Positions 46,979 to 57,845 of a stretch of 64,000 bases of DNA are shown here, piece after piece. A model generated the notes under the pieces. It searched no databases, was not told the origin of the DNA, and saw only the letters and a list, made by a program, of their open reading frames with translations. The stretch covers positions 806,001-870,000 of the forward strand of contig VJWN01000005.1 in NCBI GenBank assembly GCA_007644065.1, written 5' to 3'. The position numbers and the translations under genes were made by a program. The first letter of the stretch is position 1. Every line of letters begins with the position of its first letter. Source of the DNA: Margaritispora aquatica (Eukaryota; Ascomycota; Leotiomycetes; Helotiales; Discinellaceae).

Positions 46979-47326
46979 TCAACACTCTTCGGGATATTTA
47001 TACGGGACACACTGGTATTGCCAAGAATTAACGCAAGCAGTGAGGTCTGGATTATACACAAATCCTTCCCCAGACTTGAATCTGAAGTCGACACAGTCTA
47101 CACAGCGATGGAAGACCTCACAGTGGTCAAGATCGGGATCAGGAAGGAAACAAACGCCTTTAGAAGGACAGGTGAAACGGGTACCAGTGCCGGTGCCAGT
47201 GCCGCTGATGGTGACGGTGATGGCAATGGGTATGATAGGAGTGGTGATCACCGCAGCGTTGACTTGGTATGAGATTGAGGAAATCAACGTGGTGATAGCG
47301 AGTGCTGAGATAATTCGGAACGCCAT
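46979..47326 (-). CDS. Small secreted Cys-rich, chitin-binding-like protein
   Basis: 115 aa from the ATG at 47326. An upstream in-frame ATG at 47371 would bury the signal peptide. Residues 1-24 (MAFRIISALAITTLISSISY and four more residues) form a signal peptide ending near VNA. A short linker with a Gly-Thr repeat follows. The mature part has eight Cys. The segment EGFVYNPDLTACVNSWQYQC resembles the end of a CBM14/peritrophin-A chitin-binding module (hydrophobic-x-asn-pro...Cys). It is a single domain with nothing else. Secreted CBM14 proteins in fungi can shield hyphal chitin from plant chitinases; whether this one does so is inference. Confidence 0.7.
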   Translation of the reverse strand: MAFRIISALAITTLISSISYQVNAAVITTPIIPIAITVTISGTGTGTGTRFTCPSKGVCFLPDPDLDHCEVFHRCVDCVDFRFKSGEGFVYNPDLTACVNSWQYQCVPYKYPEEC

Positions 47327-48136
47327 GTTCTTGAAGATTGGGATGGGGACAATGGGATGATTGCTGAGCATTAGAAGGGATGATGAAAGAGTTATTTTCT
47401 CTGGATCTCACTAACAGTTTAAATGCCCAAACTTCTGTGTTCGCAGTGTCGTACACATCACTGGGCAGCTGCATCAGCTAAGGGAATCTCGGAAACATGA
47501 TCAATCTGTTACAAGCCAGGTGACACAGATGAAAGTGACCGGCGGGTGCATACTGTTTTCAGCTCCCTAGGTGTCGTACAGATGATGACCATAATTGCTG
47601 CATGTAGCTGTGTAAGCCAACGTTCACACAAAGAGCTTTATAAAAGCAATTATATAGAGAGCGGAAGTTCCGGGTTGAGATCTTGAAATGAAGAAAATCT
47701 ATCAAAATAATAAGTCAATAGCTGTGTGCCGATCTCGCTTAGATTCATTACCTACTAGTTTTCTACGAAAACTGATGCATTCACCAAAAGCAATTAATTA
47801 GCAGCGACCAACGAGGAAATCTCGAGAAAAATATTCTCTCTCAAAGGTATTTCAACAGGGTCGAGAATATGGTAAGCAGTTGGCTTGAATGGGTTCCTCC
47901 GTGTTAAGCTGACAGGAAGAAGACTTTGGTTTCTTGTACATGAAATTTGCGAAGAACATAAAAAGCTATAAGGTAAGATAAGGCTAAACAAGCTTGGCGT
48001 GAACATAGGTTACAAGAGCTGAAATTTCAGTATATTGTTATTGTTTAACGAGCATTATAGATATAATAGAAAACGGATTCTCTTAGTCCGTTACAGTATC
48101 GATAAACATGGCTCTTACCAATATTCAAATTATACC
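47327..48136. other. Intergenic, no supported gene
   Basis: Promoter of the Cys-rich gene on one side and 3' flank of the next gene on the other. Nothing else is seen. Confidence 0.5.
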
Positions 48137-48909
48137 TCAAAGGGTTGTAATCTTCTCAACATGAAACTGCGCACAATTAGCATTTCCCCTTCCTTTATTC
48201 ACACTAGAAAGACTTACCATCTCAGCCCCTTTAGCGCCCGTCCTCAAGAAGTGAATATTCTCCTTGAACTTCTCCGACTCCCGAAATTCCATATGCTTCT
48301 CCTTACTCTCCCACCCAATCAGAAGAACCATCGCCTTACCTCCCTCGCCCTCGCCATCCTGCTCAGCATGCTTCTTCACGTCGTCCTCAACACTCTCTCC
48401 ATAAGCGACGCCATAGAAACCTTCTGGCTCCGGAGTCCCAGCTCCAGCGAGGAATTGCTCGACGTTACTCGTGAATCCGGCCTCAACGCCAAGGAAGGTG
48501 GCAAACTCGATCACCGGCGCCGTGCCCAGGACTGAAGGTGGGAAAGGTGAGGACAGCATGTGGTGGAGATGAAGACCGTCGCATATGGGCGTTAGGTTGG
48601 CAGTGAAAGGCTGGTAAATGGGCTTTGCCATGAAGTCTTTGTGGGCTTGAAGGGTGTCCCAGTCTGTGAGTTGTTAGTACCGGGTAGGGTTTGGCTGTAG
48701 GTGTAGGGGTAGGAAATATGCTTACCAACGAACAAAATGAGGATATTTGGTTCCTCGATCGTGCGTCCGTAATGGATCTTTTGCATGCCAGGCTGGGCTT
48801 GAAGTGTTGACATCGTCTCCGACCATATCTTTGCCTCGGCACCCGTGCCATGTAGGTCAACACCGGGCTTAAGGGTTAGGTATGCGACTTCTGTGACTGG
48901 TGGTGCCAT
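48137..48909 (-). CDS. Dimeric alpha/beta-barrel (ABM-like) protein, three exons
   Basis: Exons on the minus strand are 48909-48726, 48663-48218 and 48166-48137 (219 aa), with introns of 62 and 51 nt and closing phases. The last exon encodes only nine residues (FHVEKITTL). The first ~100 residues (EVAYLTLKPGVDL..., MQKIHYGRTIEEPNILILFV, then DWDTLQAHKDFM) fit an antibiotic-biosynthesis-monooxygenase-like fold, and a second similar half follows (VLLIGWESKEKHMEFRES), so it is probably a duplicated ABM fold. Many such fungal proteins have no assigned reaction. No signal peptide. Confidence 0.85.
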
Positions 48910-51900
48910 TTTGAATGCTCAATTGACCAATTGGTTGTCTTAGGCAGAATTCTATCTTTTCGCTGTATGCTTGGAGGAGATATGAAGTTGAGATGGTATT
49001 TGTGCGATGGCAGCAAGTGGGGTCGGACGGCGGGGTATTTATCAGCTGTCGGCGTTTAGGATCGTACCACGCTATTAGCATTTATATCACGTCACAGCTT
49101 CGAAATTCTGGAAATCACCTTTCTACTCTTGAATTGCTGAAACTAACTTCGGAGCCGAACTCGAAAATTTGCAACCGAGGATTGAGACATGGTACTGTAA
49201 GATTCATCACATGGTGGAGAATCAGGTGCTCGGTAAAATAGGGGGCTTGCTCCACCTGCTTACTGAGCGAGCTTATCTCCTACGATGCATACGTATGCGG
49301 GGTCTGCTTTCACCTTCGTTCCTGGAAAGCGGGACTCTCTTCGGGATTTTCACTCTAGGTTATGGGATATTTATGAATATCATAGTTAATGTTTGATAGA
49401 ATGTCCTTGAACCTGTAGGGTAACAGATGCGCTTCAGCTTTTCTATAGATGGTGAAGGTTGCATTTATCTCAGAAGTTTTGGGTCACGTTGTGATCTTGA
49501 CACAATAACTGACTGTTTTTGACTCTTGTATGAGAATACACTACAGCTAAGAGAAGAACGGATCTGTTGATGTCATGATAAATGTACAGCACAGTTTCTA
49601 ACTCCTCCACTAATGAGCTGGGAACGGAGCCTCTTTCAACCAACATATGATGCAGATTTCTTACAGTAATATCTATCAAGGGGACAAGTCTTCCTGTTAC
49701 AACCAACGAAGCTTTATATATTCTACTCTAGATCGACAGCAACAGTTTTGGCAGTGAGAGCAAACCCACCATCTATCAAGAAACTCTCACTTTAACTCAC
49801 CTCAAATTATTGTACAGCATCTTTCATCTTTATGCTGTACATACTTGAGCAGACAAGTCATGCCTTGCCTCCAGACCTTGACCTGATTTGTGGCCTAGAA
49901 CTACGAAAGCACTCACTCAAAACCCAATCAATAATTCAGCAACAGCTTTCAATTTGTAGATCTCACGAAAACTTTGGCCTGGAGTGTAATTATACCCCTC
50001 CCCCAAAACAAGAGAATTCGGCTCAACCGACATTCGGTACTTTCAGGCTGACGCTAACACTTCACTTTCTCGAAATTGAGCTCTCCAGAGGTCCTAAAAT
50101 CTTCTCATACGCTTTGAACCAACAAACAACTAATTTACATTGAATTCAGCATCAAGTTCACCTTCATACTCTACTCTGTTCACCAAGTTATCAACACAGG
50201 CCCAAGTATAAAATCACACCTCAAAGCTTCGTCTGCACCAATAACCAAAGCCACCAATCAACTCCAGTCCGCATGTGAGTGTAGCTACAAGTTATTACTA
50301 TGGCTTTCTAAAAAACCTAGTGCCTATGTATAATGAGCATAGGGTATATATGTGACACTTCTGAGGTGGATAGAGACGGATATATTATTATCTGCACTCC
50401 CTAGGTTTTGGGCTGATAAGCGAGTTGAGGCGATAGCAGTCTTATGGTCACTGTCACTTGACAGGAGCTCTTTTATCTTCTCTCAATATCTTTTCTCGAC
50501 TTACGAGGAGCTTCAGCAAAGACAGTCACTAGGACCGCAGATCTCTAGTCTAATCAAAAACAAGCAGCAAAGGAGAAACACCTCCATTACCTCCGTAGTA
50601 TGTCTTTCCAATGCCATGAATCCGCGAAGACGATATATTGGAATTCTCATCAACAAGCAAACATCATACATTCTTATACTGCCCACCCCCTCGAGTATTC
50701 CTAATTGGTTCAATATATCTACTCAATCTACCTTACTTTCACCTCACTCACAGCGCTTCCACACTCGCTCACTCACTCTCCACTACCCACAATGCGAGAC
50801 GAACTCAGCTTAGCCTAGCTTAATAAACAAACACACAAACACACAAGATCCAAAGACGTACTATAAAGACGCACCTCCACTCCCCAATCACGACGATCAG
50901 ACATCGCGAATCAATCGCGAAAAGTGGAGGGAGGAAGAGTAGGTGTTTTTTGTGTGCCGATGGGGATAAATCGAGGGTTTTCCTGGCCTCTTTGACATTT
51001 TCTACGCACCGCGTTGACTGGACTTGCGGTTTATACGTAGTAATAGAAATACCAATGCATATAACCATGGCTGTAGAGGGGGAGGTAGAAGTACTGACAG
51101 CGAGAGAGATTGAAGCTAAAATGACAGCGAATAAGCGAGCGAGAAACCACATCTTCGAAAGAGACAGCAAGATAATGATTCTCGCAAGACCAAAACAATG
51201 AAATCCCTCCTTCGAATCCTTTTGAACCACCAACCACTCCTTTCAAACCCCCAAAGAAAGAACGTGTCAACCAAATAGACGTCACAACCCTCGAAGAATA
51301 AACATCACCTCTCCGTCCCTATTTTGAAGCGTGCTGATTGGCGTGTACTCTTTGGATACCCATTCATGGTCATCGCCAGAAGATAATTTATACTTCTCAG
51401 ATCTTTGGCTGACTTTGCGACGAACGTTATCACGAACTCAATTTCATGCTCAAGCTCAAGCTCAAGCTCTAACGAAAGTACAAACACAAACTTGAACTCA
51501 GTTTCCTTCCCCTCTTCTATCGTTCCTCATACGCAGCATTGAAACCACCTTTCAATTTTTGGGTAGGAATACCCACCTACCTACCTACCTACCTACCAAC
51601 TATAAAATCCCATCTCCTCCCACCAACCACCCCCTCCCCTCTCATCCCACTCATCCCACTCATCCCAAGGATTGAAAACCGGGCAATCAGCCAAGGAGCG
51701 TGATGTGAAGTGATATTCGGCCTACCCTATCCTACCCTACCCCGCTCCTCTTTCTCTCCCTCTCTCATTCTCTTCTCCATAAATCTCAAGTCTCTAAATC
51801 CGCGTCGACACTCCTAATCTTTAAGAGAGGGAAAGCTCTTCCATCCATCTACCTGAATAACCTAGTTCGGTTCGTTGAGGGAAGAAAAAAAAAACACGGA

Positions 51901-53151
51901 CTTGCTATGATTTTCTTAGATGACAGTAACACTTCGTTTTAGGGGGAGTTGACAACAAACGGTAGCCATCTATGCCACTGATAACAGCGAGCAGCGAATA
52001 TCAAAGCAAAAGGATCTTGTCTGCTCATATGGACACAAGACATTGCGTAGATCGCTACATCAGTCAGATCTAAAGCATCACCGAACCAGTGATACATTAA
52101 ATCTCTAAGCCTGGCTGAATAGGCATGGCATTGAAGAACCACAGTATGAAGAAAGGCGGTGCATTTAAACTTATTTCCCAGTAGTTAACCGAGAGGGGGA
52201 AAAAACACGTTCACAAGTCTGTCATAAGAATGAAAAAAATTCAATCGAAATCTCTTAAAGTTTCGTTCTACATCCACATATCTACACACTCTCCCTCACC
52301 AATCCTCACACAGCCCCTCTCTCTTTCTCACACACACAGTCAATATTATGCACAATGCCTTACATCCGCATATGTACCTGATTCCCCACAACTATCCATC
52401 CATCCATCCAGTCATAATATTCATCATCGTAAAAAACGGGGGTATTCCCAGCGCCTTTAAAGGCCAACAAGGGAAGAGGGGGAAGCTATCGTAATCATCC
52501 CAAATTCGTTACAAGTCATCAATTTGCGCCTTCCCAGTCCCAACTCCAACCAAGCACATTTGCTAATCCCATGCGGTTCGCCCTTTCGCGCCATCACGAG
52601 AAGAAAGTTGGGGGGTATGCCATTTCCGCCTGCCTGCGCGTTCGTCGCAAAAAAAGCTGCAATTGATCGATCCTTCAGTGGAGAGGCAAAAAATAAAACA
52701 CCACGGGAAACAAAATGTAAAGGGCAAGACGCGCAAAGCAGATTCGAACAAGGAAAGAGTGGGACAGCCACAATCATCTTAGGAGACAATGTGTAATCAT
52801 GTAAGTCCAGATTGCGTGTAAACCAGGGCCCTCCTTCATCTTGCGATAGATCGAATTGGGTATGTGGCAAACAAGCAGAATCCAGGTACAGAAAGAAGTG
52901 AAGTTGAGCTATCCCAACAAATGTCGACTATGGTGCCAGTTCTGTGTAGCCTGACATTCGACATAAATTCGAAGAGTAGTGTAATATAATGTATCTCAGA
53001 AAACCATGCAAAATAGAGCAAGAGCGCCTGCGGATGCAAATGCTATGCGAGAAGTGAAAGGAAAATAATCGAAACAATCGTGTTGATGGTGTGAACTCCT
53101 TCAGATGCGTTTATCCTTTTGGACAGCAGGGCTGTATATGCATTTTGTGAT
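48910..53151. other. 4.2-kb stretch without a supported gene
   Basis: Contains many short frames without domains. Simple repeats include AGCTCA copies at 51448-51470, (ACCT)n at 51574-51597 and pyrimidine-rich tracts at 51600-51850. The right end is the 3' flank of the minus-strand gene ending at 53152. Confidence 0.5.
51574..51597. repeat. (ACCT)n microsatellite
   Basis: About six tandem copies of ACCT/CCTA in a pyrimidine-rich stretch. Confidence 0.8.
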
Positions 53152-55080
53152 TTACTCAGATGATTGACGAGGCGTCTCATGATCCGGAGATTCATTGGTC
53201 CTGTTCTCTTGAATCTTGTTGAGCTTGTTCTCGAGATTCTGAAGACGGCTTTGAAGACTTGGGCCTGGACCAAAATCGAAGGACTCGATTGAGCGTCGGC
53301 TCTGGTGCATTGTTGCGAACTGAGATCTTCGAATCGTGGCCGTACCTTCGGGGAAGACGCGGCGTGGAAAAGTCTTTGATTCTGAAAAGGGAGATCCAAG
53401 TCTGGGTGGATCGAATCTTGGTGGTGGTAAGAGCATTGGTGCCGACACTGTAGCAGTTGGTACAGGTGGAGGTGCTAATGCTTCAGATCTTGGGAATTGA
53501 AACACAGGTGGTGCTTGGAATATTCCTGGTGCACGTCTAAATGCTTCATCCCCAAGACTAAATCCACGACTTCGGACGCGTCGATTCTTGAGAGGCGTGC
53601 CGAACAATTGCTCGTTCAAAATGCTTGGTCGAACAATTGCACCGTTTGGACTCAGTTCCTCATCCAGCTCGTGTTGGGCACGACGCTTTTGAGTACCATT
53701 CAAAGAACGGGAGTGGTCGAAAGGTGAGCCAAGCTGATGTCCACCATCATGTGAAATTGAGTTAGAAGAACGAGAATAATGACGTAAAGGTTTGGAAGAG
53801 CTTGGACCGTAAGTACGTGCAACAAACGGTGAGCCCAAGCGGACATCATTTTCCGATCTCACACGATCTAGACCAAAACTTAATGGCTGGAATGATTCGA
53901 GTGCTGGGAATTCTGTCTTGGTAACTTCTGATTCCATGGTCTCCTCGATCTCAGCATCTCCAGCGGTAAGTTGGGCCAGAGGGCCATCTGGCTGCATGCT
54001 CAGAGCAGTGCTAGTTGTGAGAACCAAGCTCATGTCCTTCACACTGAAGGGCTCTGGAGTACGACGACGCGTACGTGGATTTGGTTTTGAGAACGGCGTC
54101 GGAGAGCGAGACTGGAGGTGTCGATGTGTAGCAGATACATTCTTGGATTTACACATGTCTCTCAAATGATTCCGAGTGGCGCAACCGCTGTGTGGCCATG
54201 GACCGTACACTTTGAGTCCTGGGGTAGGTGTCACACTACTATTATTTTGTAGATGTGCGATTCGGGAAGCGTTCTTTGGGCCCTTCCAACTTCGCTTACT
54301 CTCTCTAGCAACTCGGTAACAAACTCCCTCGGGGGGAATAAGGCTGGCACCAAATCGGAAAGGAGTGACCGTTGGATCCTGTAGATACATAATATAAGTA
54401 GCCCACAAGTGATCATTTTGAGCCTTGGTCCAAGGAGCATCGTTTCTTGTCTTGCTCCAAAGCTTTCCGTTCAATTTCGTACTGAATGGATCATCTAGTA
54501 CAACCTTTCCTTTGCCCTTGACGTCAGGAAACTGAAAAGGATCATCTGCCTCAGACTCAGGACTAGTACAAGATCCATTTTCTGATCTTCTCGAGAATTG
54601 ATCTCCACTGAAGAATGAATCGTCTGACATATCGGAACGATTTGAGAGTACGGATGTCGATCTAAAGCGCTCTTCGACTGGTGATGGGCTTCTCATTGAC
54701 CAATCCGGTCGGGCACACTCGTCTGCAGTGATTTCAGGCATTGGTGTTCTTGGTGGAGATATAGCTCTACCGTCGAATTGCTCTGGAGCAAGGTATCCTT
54801 CAGCACTCATAGGTGTGTAATTATCCTGCATCATCGAATCCTCAAACGAAGGTATTTCGATTGTTGGTATTGGCATATCTGCGGCTGCAACGGATGCTAG
54901 AAACTGTTCGGTTGGTGCTAGTAGACTTGAAGCATGACGCTTTTTAATCTTCAATCGCTGGCGAGGGGGCGAGGGCTGTCGTAATTCAGTATTCGATGGT
55001 TCAGGAGTTTTAGGTTCCGAGTGATGAAATCGAAAGTCCCGTGGAAGGGTAGTCGCCCCATCTGTACATTGGCGAGACAT
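53152..55080 (-). CDS. Mostly disordered protein with a central folded part, unknown function
   Basis: Single exon, 642 aa from the ATG at 55080; frames upstream lack an ATG. The protein is Ser/Pro/Arg-rich with many S/T-P sites (SPSPVEERF, PSPPRQRL), suggesting a CDK- or MAPK-regulated protein. Between residues ~230 and ~340 a folded-looking part has conserved-type aromatic and Cys residues (APWTKAQNDHLWATYIMYLQ, PPEGVCYRVARESKRSWKG, WPHSGCATRNHLRDMC). This looks like a helical, possibly DNA-binding module, but I cannot name it. The end forms a coiled coil (LQSRLQNLENKLNKIQ). The gene has an unusually long upstream region, consistent with a regulatory role. No membrane or signal segment. Confidence 0.8.
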   Translation of the reverse strand: MSRQCTDGATTLPRDFRFHHSEPKTPEPSNTELRQPSPPRQRLKIKKRHASSLLAPTEQFLASVAAADMPIPTIEIPSFEDSMMQDNYTPMSAEGYLAPEQFDGRAISPPRTPMPEITADECARPDWSMRSPSPVEERFRSTSVLSNRSDMSDDSFFSGDQFSRRSENGSCTSPESEADDPFQFPDVKGKGKVVLDDPFSTKLNGKLWSKTRNDAPWTKAQNDHLWATYIMYLQDPTVTPFRFGASLIPPEGVCYRVARESKRSWKGPKNASRIAHLQNNSSVTPTPGLKVYGPWPHSGCATRNHLRDMCKSKNVSATHRHLQSRSPTPFSKPNPRTRRRTPEPFSVKDMSLVLTTSTALSMQPDGPLAQLTAGDAEIEETMESEVTKTEFPALESFQPLSFGLDRVRSENDVRLGSPFVARTYGPSSSKPLRHYSRSSNSISHDGGHQLGSPFDHSRSLNGTQKRRAQHELDEELSPNGAIVRPSILNEQLFGTPLKNRRVRSRGFSLGDEAFRRAPGIFQAPPVFQFPRSEALAPPPVPTATVSAPMLLPPPRFDPPRLGSPFSESKTFPRRVFPEGTATIRRSQFATMHQSRRSIESFDFGPGPSLQSRLQNLENKLNKIQENRTNESPDHETPRQSSE

Positions 55081-56447
55081 GTTTATTGTTTTGTTTTGCT
55101 TTGTTACACGCGTCAAGAATGTGGAAGGCGTTCTGCTGAAGACGCAAGGAGTTCGATCTGTCGAGTCGGTGAGAGACGACAATGAGGCAATGCACAAGCT
55201 TGCTCTTGGTAAATTTTTGTTGATTAGAAAACAGAATAGGCCACAAATAGTCGCAGAGGAACAAATTGAAGAAGAAAAGCTTGTGGTTGGTGTAGTACCA
55301 CTTTCAAATGTTGCGATGTTGAGATGTTGAGCACTACTACTTCAGCGACAATGCGATTTCCGAAAAGTGAACCTAATCGCGTCGGCTCGAGTTGCAAAGA
55401 TCGGATGAACAGCAATTGAGTTTCCAAAGAATTGACCTCAAAAAATCTTAGAGCTCACAAGGTTTCTGCATTGACTCTTTTGCTGGGTGTCAATTCGATC
55501 TAGAAGTCGATCTCTAATGTTGCGACAACGAAGAGTGTTGGTTTGTTGAGTCGATGGTCGCGTCGTTTATTGCGAAGACACTCTTACTGCGAGGACAGTC
55601 AAGTCTCACTTATGATGGAGTGAAGAAGATCTGATGGCGAGGTGGTGTGTTTCGTTTCGCTGAAGATCGAATAGTAGTTCGCTTTGTACGCCAATTCTGC
55701 TCCAGGTGGTTCGTTTTGACGCCAGTGTCTATCGAGTTGGTGCCGCAAGCAAGAACGATCTTCCGGATTGTGCTTCAACAACACCGAATGCGCGTTTCTC
55801 GAGAATAGGTGCGGGCTGTTGACAAAGGGACGAGAAAAGGAATGGAAGAGGTTGAGATGAAGAATGAGGAATGAACGTGACGGTGGTGGCGGAAGAGGAG
55901 GAGGAGGAGGAGGAGGGAGAGAGTAGAGGAGGAGAAAGTGACGGCAATGTAGTTCGTTTCGTGATGGTTGTACGAGAAGAGAAGAGATGTGATCAAGAGA
56001 TGGAAGAGCAAGTGAACAGTGCTGGGGGTAAAGGCATGTGTGTGGGCGTGGGTGTCGGCGTAGGTGGAGGCGTGCGTGGGAGTTGAAGGTGAGAAAGTGG
56101 GCTTAAACTGGGACACACCAGAGAACGCTAGGAAGATTGGGCATTTTAAGCCTGTAAGCCTGCTAGCCTGCTAGCCTAGGCCCTGGGTCAACTTGAAAAC
56201 ATGGGTGCTGCCCTGTGGCAGATCTCGAACCAACGAGAGAGATCCGCCCAAAATGGAAAATCAACGAATCAAAACAGTTTTCGTCCTTTACACGCGAACC
56301 CCGTTTCGTGTCTGGTGGAAGCACAGCACACTGCACGCACCACGCAGATGTGATAGACTGGGTCTTGATTGCAGGAAGAGTGGAGTTCGTAGAGTTTGAA
56401 GGCATGCAAAGATGCGGTGTCGTTGAAGTTATCCTGCAATGCAAAAT

Positions 56448-56450
<3 letters not shown>

Positions 56451-56538
<88 letters not shown>
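56451..56538. repeat. (GA)44 microsatellite
   Basis: An uninterrupted run of 44 GA units. The Arg/Glu and Ser/Leu open frames on both strands over it are artefacts. Confidence 0.97.
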
Positions 56539-56542
<4 letters not shown>

Positions 56543-56609
56543 TGGCGTGGCATGGCGTGGCGTGGCCAAAGAACTACTTTCGGAATATAGCTGGTTTCCA
56601 TGGTTCCAT

Positions 56610-56642
56610 GGTGACTTTGGTGACTTTGGTAACTTTGGTGAG
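56610..56642. repeat. Short tandem repeat, TGACTTTGG-type
   Basis: Three to four imperfect copies of a 9-base unit (TGACTTTGG, then TAACTTTGG). Confidence 0.7.
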
Positions 56643-57046
56643 TGGAGTGGGGTATTTCTCCATCTCGATGGATCTTTTTCCTGAGCAAGATGTTTAGTCT
56701 CAATCAGTGCTAGAGATGCGTACAGTATTTGTCTTAGAATCCTGATTATGTACCCGAATAGAGGAATGGAGGCACAAGTATCGAGTGTCTAGATGTCCTA
56801 TGTGGGTATATAAGGTAGAACGGTTCTCGGGCATGCAAGACATCGCACCATACGGCTTATTGTGTTAGTGTTCGTGGTGGATGGGCCTTGTGTGGTGCCG
56901 TGAAGCCTTTAGCTTCAGCTTAGAGCTGATCTCTTGCCCAGCTCGAATTCAATGTCAGCTCGCTTGAGCTTAACCTACTTAGCCAAAAGCGAACCATTCC
57001 CAGTTGAGAAGTTGAGATGATATGATTGATGGGTGCGTGAATGAAC

Positions 57047-57076
57047 GTGAAGGTGAAGGTGAAGGTGAAGGTGAAA
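57047..57076. repeat. GGTGAA tandem repeat
   Basis: About five copies of GTGAAG. Confidence 0.85.
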
Positions 57077-57775
57077 AGCAGAGAAGTGGGACTTCAAGGA
57101 GCAATGCTTTGCAGTTGCAGCATGAACAGGGAATTGGGAATTCTGAGACCTTGGGGAAAGTATAATCAAGATATTAAAGTCCAGATGAAGACATTTGGAT
57201 GTTGAGACGAATCATTGGTCCGTGTTTGCAGTTGCAGAGATATCGGGACGGAGCGCTGAGGAAGAGAGAGAGAGAGAGGGAAGACTTATCATTTCTGTTT
57301 ATCTCTCTCCAACCATCCAAAACAATGTCGCGTCGAGCGCGTGGGTTTCGCGTCAGACCTGCCCCACTTGTGACCAAATCTTGTATCTTTTCAATTACTT
57401 CGTCGCAGAACAAGATAAAATAATTTGGAAAAGGGGAATCTCTCGTTTAGACTAGAGACTATACACTCGCATCAAATTCGAAGCGAAAAAAAAATTAAAT
57501 TTGATTATTGTTGTATAGAATTGGAATTATATTTGATTTCGCTGTTCGCTATCTGCGATCTGCTATCTGCTATCTGCTATCCAGTTCTTCAAATTCGATG
57601 GGAGAAAGACCCACTCGGGGAATTTCTGGCTCACAGAGGATGGTGTGGGATGACCGTATGAGAAGGTAGCATGTGATCTGACCAGTGAACATCGCTGTGG
57701 TAGAGTGTGTGCAGCCAGCAAGCAGTACTGTACTGTACTGTACCTTAGCATTATCCATCGCGACAAACCCATCCA

Positions 57776-57845
57776 TCTCATCTCATCCCATCCCATCCCA
57801 TCCCATCCCATCCCATCATTCCATCCCATCCCATCCCATCTCATC
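57776..57845. repeat. TCCCA pentanucleotide repeat
   Basis: About twelve copies of CATCC/TCCCA with one ATT interruption near 57819. Confidence 0.9.

Noticed and set aside
56219..56235. GGTTCGAGATC on the minus strand resembling a tRNA B-box
   Set aside because: The last bases do not fit the consensus, and no A-box or cloverleaf precedes it.
56215..56703. Arg/Glu- and Ser/Leu-repeat open frames on both strands
   Set aside because: They are made entirely by the (GA)44 tract, which has no stop in any frame; the flanks lack domains.
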